Shown here: piece after piece, positions 1 to 7,201 of the stretch | Numbering within the stretch: the stretch's first letter is position 1 | Layout of the letters: every line of letters starts with the position of its first letter | Source of the DNA: JBJXHC01 sp046160825 | GTDB lineage: Bacteria; Bacteroidota; Ignavibacteria; UBA10030; UBA6906 | Reading direction: 5' to 3' | DNA: 17,521 nucleotides | Assembly (NCBI GenBank): GCA_046160825.1 | Contig: JBJXHC010000083.1 | Location: 1-17,521 of the forward strand | Notes under the pieces: model-generated | The model's database searches: none | The model's input: the letters and a program-made list of their open reading frames with translations, nothing else | Told to the model about the DNA's origin: nothing | Position numbers and translations under genes: made by a program

Positions 1-1
1 G

Positions 2-1150
2 GTTGACTATGACAATGATGGCGACCTCGATGCGTATCTCACAAACTACTCCGGTGGAAACAGCTCCGGTATGGCCAACCGCCTCTACCGCAATGACGGT
101 GGGGTGTTCACCCGAATCTCGACAGGCACGATCGTCACCGATATCGCCTTTTCTCTCTCCTCGGTGTGGGGAGATTATGATAACGACGGCGATCAGGACG
201 TTTACGTAACAAACGACGGTTCAGGTGTTGTCGGACAACAGGACCGGTACTACAGGAATAACGGAAATGGGACGTTCACGTTCGCGTCGAATGCGTTGAC
301 GGTGAACCAGACGCGGCGCGGCGCCACTGCCGGCGACTACGACAACGACGGCGATCTGGATATTTTCGCAGCTGGACCCTCAACTGCGCGCGCGTTGTAC
401 CGGAACGACACAGAGAACGGGAACCATTGGATAAAAGTGCGTTGTGTCGGATCGTCATCGAACCGTTCTGCCATCGGAGCCAGAATCCGTATCAAGGCAA
501 CAATCAACTTCCAACCCGTTTGGCAACTCCGTGAGATTTCCGCGCAGAACTCGTTCAACGGACAGAACAGCTTGGAGGTGCATTTCGGGCTTGGGGATGC
601 GACCAGCATTGATTCAATGATATTGGAATGGCCACGAGGCTTGCGGGAGGTAATTACCAGCGTCGCCGTCGATCAGTTCCTGACCCTCACCGAAGGGGAG
701 AATTTCAACGTGCATATTCCTGTCTTCGGAGGATGGAACATCGTTTCTGTTCCTGTGGAGGTGGATGATTATCAGACGTCGAACCTCTTCCCGGGTGCAT
801 CCTCAACGGCATTCCGGTTTCAATCGGGGGGAGGATATACGGGTGCAGACACACTGGAGAACGGAACAGGGTACTGGGTCAAATACCCTTCAAGCCAATC
901 CCTCCCTCTGTCGGGACGTGAGATTGTTTCAGATACGATTGTTGTATCGGCGATGTGGAATCTCATTGGCTCCATCTCATCGCCGGTCCCGGTAAGCTCC
1001 ATCGTCGCCGTTGGAACATCCATCGTCTCTCCATTCTACGAGTATGGTACAACGGGCTACACTCAGACCGCCACACTGCTTCCGGGGAGAGGATATTGGG
1101 TGAAGGTGAATGATCCCGGCACGTTAATCATCACGGGCGCAACAGACTAG
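2..1150 (+). CDS. FG-GAP/VCBS repeat protein with ASPIC/UnbV domain, 5' truncated by window edge
   Basis: The reading frame is open from base 2, so the gene begins upstream and only its C-terminal 382 residues are visible; the internal ATG at 71 is not the start. Three calcium-loop motifs of the DYDNDGDLD type (near visible residues 2-10, 58-66 and 112-120) mark FG-GAP/VCBS beta-propeller blades. They are followed by an ASPIC/UnbV-like domain (NHWIKV ... GARIRI ... LEVHFGLG ... LEWPRG, about residues 140-235). The tail holds two copies of a module of about 70 residues beginning with WN(I/L)(V/I) and closing with GYWVK. Such proteins are secreted or surface-bound and probably adhesive, but the substrate is unknown. 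There is no T9SS sorting domain at the C-terminus, unlike the next gene. The stop codon lies in a run of 9-bp repeats. The family call is firm; the biological role is not known. Confidence 0.85.
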   Translation, partial: VDYDNDGDLDAYLTNYSGGNSSGMANRLYRNDGGVFTRISTGTIVTDIAFSLSSVWGDYDNDGDQDVYVTNDGSGVVGQQDRYYRNNGNGTFTFASNALTVNQTRRGATAGDYDNDGDLDIFAAGPSTARALYRNDTENGNHWIKVRCVGSSSNRSAIGARIRIKATINFQPVWQLREISAQNSFNGQNSLEVHFGLGDATSIDSMILEWPRGLREVITSVAVDQFLTLTEGENFNVHIPVFGGWNIVSVPVEVDDYQTSNLFPGASSTAFRFQSGGGYTGADTLENGTGYWVKYPSSQSLPLSGREIVSDTIVVSAMWNLIGSISSPVPVSSIVAVGTSIVSPFYEYGTTGYTQTATLLPGRGYWVKVNDPGTLIITGATD

Positions 1151-1184
1151 ACAGACCACATAGACTAAACAGACTCCACGGACT
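1140..1184. repeat. Five tandem degenerate 9-bp repeats, consensus NNACAGACT
   Basis: Five consecutive 9-mers can be read: CAACAGACT, AGACAGACC, ACATAGACT, AAACAGACT, CCACGGACT. The first unit and the start of the second contain the last codons and the TAG of the upstream gene. The array then fills nearly all of the gap to the ATG at 1193. No Shine-Dalgarno motif is visible there. Confidence 0.7.
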
Positions 1185-1192
1185 CCAAAGCC

Positions 1193-3751
1193 ATGGGCAT
1201 ACACACAGCGATTGCCGTCAGCCTCTTCCTTCTCTTCTCCACTCACGCCATGTCCCAAACCTCCCGTGGAAAAACATCGCCTTTCGAGACGGAAGAGAGT
1301 ATTCGCGAGCGCCAGCGATGGTTTTACGATATGCGGCGTAATGCCGGCGGAATCATAGACGAGCAGAACCGCTGGGATGAGTTCCGCAAGGTGCGCAATG
1401 AGACACTGAACCGCACGAACAAGCTTTCGGCGGCACAATGGGCCAGCCTGGGCCCCAATACCGTCGACTCATTAGCGGGAAGAATGTTGAGCCATGCTTT
1501 CGATCCGACAGACAATCAGACGATCTGGGCAGGTTCGGGTTCAGGGGGACTGTGGCGGACCACCAACGGGGGCGGGGATTGGGAATCGATGACCGACGAA
1601 ATCCCTTCTCTTTATATTTCCTGTGTTGCAATCAAGCCCTCCGACCGGAACATGATGCTGATTGGTACCGGTACCGATCGTTATAACGGTCCGTCCTTGT
1701 CTCCGGGAATCGGCGTTCTCAGGTCGACAGACCGCGGAGTGAGTTGGACTCAAACCGGTTTTTCTTCAGCGATTTCCGCCGGAGTCAGTGCATCGAAACT
1801 CGTCTGGCTCCCTGATGGGAGCAGCACGGTCTATCTGGCTGCGAGCACTGGCGTATGGAAATCCACCGATGACGGTGAAACATGGACTCTGTCCAAGGCC
1901 GGCAGGGCGGCAACGATTGTCGTGAACCCACAGTCGCCACAGATCATGTACACACCCCTCCGGACCGACGGGATATACCGGACAACCAATGGTGGCACAA
2001 CCTGGTCCCGCATGGAGAACGGTTTGCCTATCGGGAGTAACGTGGGATTGACGAGTCTCTCCCAGTGTGAGGAAGTCCCTTCTGTACTCTATGTTGGAGT
2101 TACCCACAATACGACGTTCAGCATTCTGGGATTCTACAAGACGACCAACGGTGGCGATTCCTGGACGGCTCTCCCGAATGCGCCGAATGTCTATTGTTAT
2201 CCTCCGCCAAACTCGTCGATTTGTCTCGGGACGTATGTCAACGTCGTTGGTGTCTCACGCACAAACCCCGATCATGTCCTCTTCGGTAGCGCGCTCCTCT
2301 ACAGAACAAGCGATGGTGGCGCAAGTTGGACGAGGCATGATCACGGGGGGGACCCGACGGCAGGGCACCCGACCCCGGGGAAAACGCACGTGGATCAATG
2401 GGATATCGGATTCGATCCAACCAACTCCAACACCGTGTATATCTTCAACGATGGTGGTGTTCAGAAATCGCTCGATGGCGGCCTCTGGTGGAATAAATCC
2501 AACCGTGGTCTCATCACCGAGCAGTTTTACAAGATTGCAAGCGCACCTTCCGACACAAACCTGCTCATCGGTGGAAGCCAGGATCATGGACACATGCGAC
2601 TCAACAGTGCAGGCGGAAATACCCGCTGGCATCTTTGGTCCAGGGGGGATGGCACGACTGTTATCGTCCACCCCACAAATATAAATGTCTTCTACGGTGA
2701 TTTTTTCTTCGGCCGTCACGTAAGGTCACAGACAGGCGGAATAAACTGGGGAGGGACAACGCAGTTTATTAACAATGGGATGACAGAGACCGGGCAGCTG
2801 ATTGCCCCGCTCCTCATGCATCCCCACGATCCGAACGTCCTCTATTGTGCAGGACTTACGAAGATATTCATGACGGTGAACGGCGGTTCGCTCTGGACTC
2901 CGATCGCAGATCTCCCTAATGTCTACACCATGGCCATCGACCGGCAGGATCCGAATATCCTCTACGCCCACGCATACACCGGTTCAACCTGGGCGATATG
3001 GAAGAGCACGAACGGGGGTTTCGATTGGACAGCGATCACGCACCCCACCATTCCAACGTGGCGGGTTGTAGATCTGGAGGTAGATCCATCAAACTCGGGC
3101 GTTCTTTATGCAGTACGGAACAGTTTCTTTCCGAACAGCGATCATATCAAGAAATCGACAGACTTTGGAGAAACGTGGTCAGACATTACGGCTAATCTTC
3201 CGGATGTGACGATGAACGCAATCACCATCAGCCCGTACTCTCCTGATCATCTCTACGTCGGAACCGACCTCGGGGCATTTGCCAGCACCAGCGGCGGCAT
3301 GGACTGGTTTGAATTCAATGATGGGCTCCCGCTGGCATACGCAGCGGACATCCACTATCATCCGCTCGACAGAACCATCCGGCTTGCCACTCTGGGCCGG
3401 GGTGCGTGGAAGAGCAAGGCAATCGATGCTCTCACAACCTCCGTTGACGATAATGATTTGGCACAGTTGCCCGGAGACTTCCGGCTCTCACAGAATTATC
3501 CCAATCCGTTTAATCCTTCGACAACTGTTCGATACGAGCTTCGATGGCAATCGCGCGTAGTTCTTACGGTTCACGACCAACTTGGCCAGGAGATCAGGCG
3601 GCTTGTCGATGCGTCGGTTTCTCCCGGCGAACACTCCGTTGTCTGGGACGGGTTGAATAAAAACGGGTTGGAGGTTGCTTCAGGGGTCTACTTCGTACGA
3701 GCAAGAGCTAACGGGTTTGCCCAGACCATGAAAACCTTGCTTACGCGGTGA
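1193..3751 (+). CDS. Secreted BNR/Asp-box (sortilin-like) beta-propeller protein with T9SS sorting domain
   Basis: An 852-residue secreted protein. Residues 1 to about 22 form a signal peptide (hydrophobic AIAVSLFLLFS core, likely cleavage near MSQ). The body carries about eleven Asp-box motifs of the form S/T-x-(D/N)-x-G-x-x-W, for example WRTTNGGGDW, LRSTDRGVSW, WKSTDDGETW, YKTTNGGDSW and KKSTDFGETW, which indicates one or two BNR/VPS10-type propellers. Residues 763-852 form a type IX secretion C-terminal domain: SQNYPNPFNPSTT, then a beta-rich FlgD-like segment with GLNKNGLEVASGVYF. The protein should therefore cross the outer membrane by T9SS and be released or anchored there. Asp-box proteins include glycosidases and adhesins, but no catalytic residues were identified. 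It starts 42 bp after the upstream gene without an obvious ribosome binding site and may be cotranscribed with it. Confidence 0.9.
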   Translation: MGIHTAIAVSLFLLFSTHAMSQTSRGKTSPFETEESIRERQRWFYDMRRNAGGIIDEQNRWDEFRKVRNETLNRTNKLSAAQWASLGPNTVDSLAGRMLSHAFDPTDNQTIWAGSGSGGLWRTTNGGGDWESMTDEIPSLYISCVAIKPSDRNMMLIGTGTDRYNGPSLSPGIGVLRSTDRGVSWTQTGFSSAISAGVSASKLVWLPDGSSTVYLAASTGVWKSTDDGETWTLSKAGRAATIVVNPQSPQIMYTPLRTDGIYRTTNGGTTWSRMENGLPIGSNVGLTSLSQCEEVPSVLYVGVTHNTTFSILGFYKTTNGGDSWTALPNAPNVYCYPPPNSSICLGTYVNVVGVSRTNPDHVLFGSALLYRTSDGGASWTRHDHGGDPTAGHPTPGKTHVDQWDIGFDPTNSNTVYIFNDGGVQKSLDGGLWWNKSNRGLITEQFYKIASAPSDTNLLIGGSQDHGHMRLNSAGGNTRWHLWSRGDGTTVIVHPTNINVFYGDFFFGRHVRSQTGGINWGGTTQFINNGMTETGQLIAPLLMHPHDPNVLYCAGLTKIFMTVNGGSLWTPIADLPNVYTMAIDRQDPNILYAHAYTGSTWAIWKSTNGGFDWTAITHPTIPTWRVVDLEVDPSNSGVLYAVRNSFFPNSDHIKKSTDFGETWSDITANLPDVTMNAITISPYSPDHLYVGTDLGAFASTSGGMDWFEFNDGLPLAYAADIHYHPLDRTIRLATLGRGAWKSKAIDALTTSVDDNDLAQLPGDFRLSQNYPNPFNPSTTVRYELRWQSRVVLTVHDQLGQEIRRLVDASVSPGEHSVVWDGLNKNGLEVASGVYFVRARANGFAQTMKTLLTR

Positions 3752-3831
3752 TGAGTGTCAGGAGAATTGGTTGGAGTGAACATATTTGTTATGTTGTCCG
3801 TACTTGTCGGGATTGGGAGGTTGGCTCTTTA

Positions 3832-3855
3832 CCCCTGATCGCCGTTAGGGTTTTT
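3832..3855 (+). terminator. Possible weak intrinsic terminator after the propeller gene
   Basis: A short stem (CCCT at 3833-3836 pairing with AGGG at 3847-3850, 10-nt loop) is followed by five T residues. The stem is only four to five base pairs long, so this is a weak call. It lies in the 124-bp gap before the LysE gene, which holds nothing else recognisable. Confidence 0.3.
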
Positions 3856-3875
3856 ATCTGCAATTCATCTCAAGT

Positions 3876-4487
3876 ATGGACAACTACGTTCTATACATTA
3901 CCATGGCGGCCGCGGCAATATTGAGTCCGGGCCCGGGTGTTACCCTCACACTCACGAATGCGATTCGCTTCGGACTGGCTGAGACGGCCGGTGGTATCGT
4001 CGGCCTTGCCGCTGGAGCAATGATTATTGCGACACTCTCGGCAACAGGAATAGGGTTGCTCCTGGCCGCGTCACCTGTTTTGTTGAACATCATGAAGTAC
4101 ATCGGGGCAGCGTATCTTATCTATCTGGGAGTGAAGTTGTGGCGTTCTTCCTCAATTGCAGCAAGAGCAGAAGGCGGGGGAAGGGGAAGTTGGAGACGCT
4201 GCTTCATGGAGGCAATTACCCTTCAGTTCTCGAATCCGAAGGCAATCTTCTTTTTCATCTCGATCTTTCCGCAATTCATCGACGACACTCATCCGTACAT
4301 CGTCCAGTTCCTCGCTCTGGTACTGACATACGGACTGCTGGTGATTCTGATTCATTTTCTCTATGCTCTGACTGCGCACAAGACAAAGGCATGGTTCTCT
4401 TCTTCGCGTGGTGCCCGGATTATCAACAGAGTGAGTGGCAGCGCATTCATCTTTTTTGGAATTGCTCTGGCGGGTTCGAGCATTTAG
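3876..4487 (+). CDS. LysE/RhtB-family amino-acid exporter
   Basis: A 203-residue, very hydrophobic protein of the length usual for the LysE/RhtB exporter family, with about six membrane segments. Family signatures are the N-terminal SPGPGVTLTLTNAIRFG stretch (residues 18-34), the G-rich second segment, the conserved KYIGAAYLIYLGVKLWRS region (about 72-89) and NPKAIFFFISIFPQFID in the second half. Members export amino acids or related small molecules using the proton gradient at the cytoplasmic membrane; the substrate here cannot be predicted. There is no strong ribosome binding site; ATG is the only reasonable start because the SPGP motif normally lies about 15-20 residues in. The gene stands alone: the downstream neighbour is on the opposite strand and converges on it. 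Confidence 0.88.
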   Translation: MDNYVLYITMAAAAILSPGPGVTLTLTNAIRFGLAETAGGIVGLAAGAMIIATLSATGIGLLLAASPVLLNIMKYIGAAYLIYLGVKLWRSSSIAARAEGGGRGSWRRCFMEAITLQFSNPKAIFFFISIFPQFIDDTHPYIVQFLALVLTYGLLVILIHFLYALTAHKTKAWFSSSRGARIINRVSGSAFIFFGIALAGSSI

Positions 4488-4502
4488 CTGCATCGGGTGT
4501 CA

Positions 4503-4545
4503 AATAAACAAATCTCAAGTACCAAACAAATCCCAAACCTCAAAC
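4503..4545. repeat. CAAAT-type heptad repeat, copy 1
   Basis: A-rich, G-poor DNA in which CAA recurs about every seven bases (CAAATCT, CAAGTAC, CAAACAA, ATCCCAA, ACCTCAA). It contains CAAATCTCAA, five bases, then AAACAAATCCCAA. The same arrangement occurs on the other strand at about 8430-8460. It lies between the convergent LysE and cerR genes. The rest of that 184-bp gap shows only an AT-rich stretch (4647-4673) and no gene. Confidence 0.65.
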
Positions 4546-4671
4546 CCGGTTTTCTATTCACGACTCTCTCACAATTGTTTACCCGCCGTGCATTTGGAAG
4601 GCTTGTTGCTCAATTAGCTTCTCACCAGCATCATCCCATTGCTTACTGTTGATTGTTAATTGATAATTAAT

Positions 4672-5652
4672 TTAGAGCCAGGCGTTCCCCTTGTACCACC
4701 CCACCGTTCCGCGGATACCGTCTTCCAATGAAATCTGTTGCTCGTAGCCAAAGTCACGCTTCGCCTTGGATGAGTCGCACGTCCAGTAGTCCTGTACCAT
4801 ATCGCGTGCCTTCTCAAAGTTGATGAGCGCGGGCTTCGAACTGAAGAGGGAAAAGAATTCGGCGAACGTTGCGATGATGTAAACGGCGAATTCCGGGAGC
4901 CGGATGCGGAGAGCGCTTTTGTTCATCACCTTGCGTGTGACTTCGCCAATCTCCTTCCATCCATAAACACCATTGCTCGCGATGAAATACGTTTGTCCCA
5001 CAGCCTTACTACTTTCAGCCGCCATCACGAAGCCACGCACGAGGTCGCTCACGTGAACCAGACTCACAAGCTTTTCGTTAAATCCCACCATCGGTTGTAA
5101 CCCTTTGCTCATGGTATTGAAGAACTCGAACACATCCTTGTCGCGTGGACCGTACACTGCCGGTGGGCGACAAATGGTAATGGGCAAAGCCTTCATCATC
5201 TTCAAACATTCTTCCTCGGCCTGCCATTTGCTCTTGCCGTATGTGGTGAGGGGGTGGGAAGGTTCATCTTCGTTGATCGGTGTTTGCGTTGTGCTTGGCC
5301 CCACCGCTGCTTGACTGCTGATGTGGACGAAGCGCTTTAGCGTGCGATTGTGGGCCGCGGTGGCTGCGAGGATATTCTTTGTGCCTGTTGCATTTCCGGC
5401 ATAGTATTCCTCTTTCGTCTTGGCTTTGGTTACTCCGGCAGAATGGAAGACATAATCCACCCCACGCACCGCTTCTGCCAGCGCCTCTTCAGAAAACAAG
5501 TCGCCATAGACATACTCCACCTGTTTTCTCTCCAACCATTTCGTGTCACTGCTCTTACGGATGAGACAACGGACGGTGTATCCCTTGTGCAACAGGAGTT
5601 CAACAAGGTGACTGCCAATGAACCCGGTTGCTCCGGTTACCAATGCGGTCAT
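4672..5652 (-). CDS. cerR: NAD(P)-dependent epimerase/dehydratase-family reductase, likely ceramide reductase CerR
   Basis: A 326-residue extended short-chain dehydrogenase. The Rossmann motif TGATGFIG is at residues 6-13 and the catalytic pair is Tyr138-x3-Lys142 (TYGKSK), with Ser112/Ser113 upstream (HISSQAAVG). The frame stays open to 5907, but that extension is low-complexity and would overlap the start of spt, so the ATG at 5652 directly before the Rossmann strand is chosen. Known biology: in Caulobacter, CerR belongs to this family and reduces the 3-keto group of oxidised ceramide, and its gene is near spt and the GNAT-type ceramide synthase. Divergent placement next to an Spt-like gene and a CerS-like gene gives the functional call here. 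On sequence alone it could also be a sugar epimerase or a dihydroflavonol/3-beta-hydroxysteroid-type reductase. No clear Shine-Dalgarno motif precedes the start. Confidence 0.7.
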   Translation of the reverse strand: MTALVTGATGFIGSHLVELLLHKGYTVRCLIRKSSDTKWLERKQVEYVYGDLFSEEALAEAVRGVDYVFHSAGVTKAKTKEEYYAGNATGTKNILAATAAHNRTLKRFVHISSQAAVGPSTTQTPINEDEPSHPLTTYGKSKWQAEEECLKMMKALPITICRPPAVYGPRDKDVFEFFNTMSKGLQPMVGFNEKLVSLVHVSDLVRGFVMAAESSKAVGQTYFIASNGVYGWKEIGEVTRKVMNKSALRIRLPEFAVYIIATFAEFFSLFSSKPALINFEKARDMVQDYWTCDSSKAKRDFGYEQQISLEDGIRGTVGWYKGNAWL

Positions 5653-5710
5653 AATGAGGGAATTGAATGAGTGAATGGAGTGGCTGAGGGGGCCAAAACC
5701 TGAAATACGA

Positions 5711-5739
5711 TTGACTTTTGGGGCATGTTCAAGTATATT
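5711..5739 (+). promoter_or_regulatory. Near-consensus sigma-70 promoter for spt
   Basis: TTGACT (5711-5716) and TATATT (5734-5739) are separated by exactly 17 bases, each hexamer differing from consensus at one position. Transcription would start near 5746, leaving a leader of about 70 nt before the spt ATG at 5817. It lies in the 164-bp divergent gap between cerR and spt. No equally good promoter was seen facing cerR. Confidence 0.5.
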
Positions 5740-5816
5740 GAAATCGATTTTGAGAAGCAATCCGCTTCCCTTTGCTGCATGGTGACTTACAGCCGTCCTG
5801 GAGATGAACGAAGCGC

Positions 5817-7073
5817 ATGACAACACCCAAGAAACAGCCAGCAGGCCACGAAGAAGCGCATCAGGTCGAGAAGAAACCCGTTGACCTGTTTGAGAAATGC
5901 CGGGCATTCACCCGCGCAGATGAAATCAAGGCGCAGGGGTATTATCCATACTTTCGTCCGATTGAAGAGAATGAAGGACCGGAAGTAAAGATCGAAGGGC
6001 GGCGCGTGATTATGGCAGGCTCCAATAACTATTTGGGCCTCACCTCCGATCCGCGTGTCAAAGCAGCGGCGATTCTCGCAATCGAAAAGTACGGCACCGG
6101 CTGTTCCGGCTCGCGCTACCTGACGGGAACACTCGATCTTCATATTCAGTTGGAAGAACGGCTTGCGCGGTTCTATAATAAAGAGGCATGTCTTCTTTAC
6201 AGCACCGGCTATCAAACTGCACAAGGGATAATACCAACGCTTGTGCAGAAGGGGGAGTACGTTATCTCCGACCGTGACAACCACGCTTGTATCGTCGCCG
6301 GCAATCTGATGGCTAAAGGCGCGTTCGCGGAGTTCGTGCGATTCAAGCATAACGATATGACGGACCTTGAACGGGTCATGTCAAGGCTCCCTCATCACAT
6401 ACCAAAGCTTGTCGTCTCCGATGGCGTGTTCAGTACTTCCGGCACCATCGTTGATCTTCCGAATCTCGTCTCCGTTGCAAAACAGCACAACGCGCGCATC
6501 CTCATCGACGATGCACATTCCACTGGTGTAATCGGAAAAGGGGGAAGAGGTACGGCAAGTCACTTCGGCCTCGACCGCGAAGTTGATATGACGATGGGGA
6601 CATTCAGCAAGACGTTTGCCTCACTCGGCGGTTACGTGGTCGGCGATAAAGCCGTTATCAACTATCTCAAACACTCGGCGCCCGCGCTGATCTTCAGCGC
6701 AAGCCCGACGCCTGCGTCCGTTGCGGCAGCACTGGCTGCGCTCGACATTCTCGAGAAGGAGCCGGAGCGTATTACACGGCTGATCGCAAATGCCGAGAAG
6801 ATGCGAAAGGGATTCAGGCAACTCGGCTTCCGTGTCGTCGATAGTTCCACTGCAATTGTCCCTGTGATTATCGGCGACGACCAGAACACGTTTGTCTTCT
6901 GGCGCGCATTATACGATGCCGGCGTGTTTGTCAATGCGTTTATCAGTCCCGGCGTCCCGAACGGAATGCAGATGTTGCGCACGAGCTATATGGCGACGCA
7001 CGAAGACCATCACCTCGACAAGATCCTGGAGACGTTCGCCACCATCGGCAAGAAACTCGGCCTCATTTCCTGA
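5817..7073 (+). CDS. spt: Serine palmitoyltransferase-like alpha-oxoamine synthase
   Basis: A 418-residue PLP enzyme of the alpha-oxoamine synthase family (fold type I). Expected to condense serine with a long-chain acyl thioester to 3-ketosphinganine, the first step of sphingolipid synthesis, in the cytoplasm. Visible active-site residues are His156 (DRDNHAC, stacks on PLP), Asp231 and His234 (DDAH), and the Schiff-base Lys265 (GTFSKTF). The sequence GYYPYFRPIE near residue 42, YGTGCSGSRYLTGTLDLH and FKHNDMTDLE recall bacterial serine palmitoyltransferases more than Kbl, BioF or HemA. The N-terminal 23 residues are polar and charged, with no membrane helix, as expected for a soluble bacterial enzyme. 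Its neighbours are the CerR-like and CerS-like genes. 2-amino-3-ketobutyrate CoA ligase is the main alternative, but there is no threonine dehydrogenase beside it. Only a distant GGAG precedes the ATG. Confidence 0.82.
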   Translation: MTTPKKQPAGHEEAHQVEKKPVDLFEKCRAFTRADEIKAQGYYPYFRPIEENEGPEVKIEGRRVIMAGSNNYLGLTSDPRVKAAAILAIEKYGTGCSGSRYLTGTLDLHIQLEERLARFYNKEACLLYSTGYQTAQGIIPTLVQKGEYVISDRDNHACIVAGNLMAKGAFAEFVRFKHNDMTDLERVMSRLPHHIPKLVVSDGVFSTSGTIVDLPNLVSVAKQHNARILIDDAHSTGVIGKGGRGTASHFGLDREVDMTMGTFSKTFASLGGYVVGDKAVINYLKHSAPALIFSASPTPASVAAALAALDILEKEPERITRLIANAEKMRKGFRQLGFRVVDSSTAIVPVIIGDDQNTFVFWRALYDAGVFVNAFISPGVPNGMQMLRTSYMATHEDHHLDKILETFATIGKKLGLIS

Positions 7074-7081
7074 TAAGTGTA

Positions 7082-7103
7082 CGGGCGTTTGTTATACCGC
7101 CCG
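7082..7103 (+). other. Hairpin in the spt-cerS gap
   Basis: CGGGCG (7082-7087) and CGCCCG (7098-7103) form a GC-only six-base stem with a 10-nt loop, nine bases after the spt stop. No T-run follows, so it is not a standard terminator. It may be an mRNA stability or attenuation element within the 128-bp spt-cerS gap. Confidence 0.4.
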
Positions 7104-7201
7104 GTGTGTTGCAACCTCGTATTCTGCATGGGGTGCTTGACCATACGCAACCGCTCCTGCCCACTTTCCATCACCACACAATGAATGGACATCTCTGACA
7201 G

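Noticed and set aside
2067..2684. 205-codon frame inside the Asp-box propeller gene
   Set aside because: It is a frame-shifted shadow; the propeller frame carries clear repeated motifs across the same interval.
5653..5907. N-terminal extension of the cerR reading frame by 85 codons
   Set aside because: It overlaps the beginning of spt on the other strand, has no family similarity that I can see, and would put the Rossmann motif far from the N-terminus; the ATG at 5652 is the natural start.
5787..6350. 187-codon minus-strand frame across the start of spt
   Set aside because: It is antisense to the conserved Spt N-terminal domain, without motifs or a ribosome binding site.
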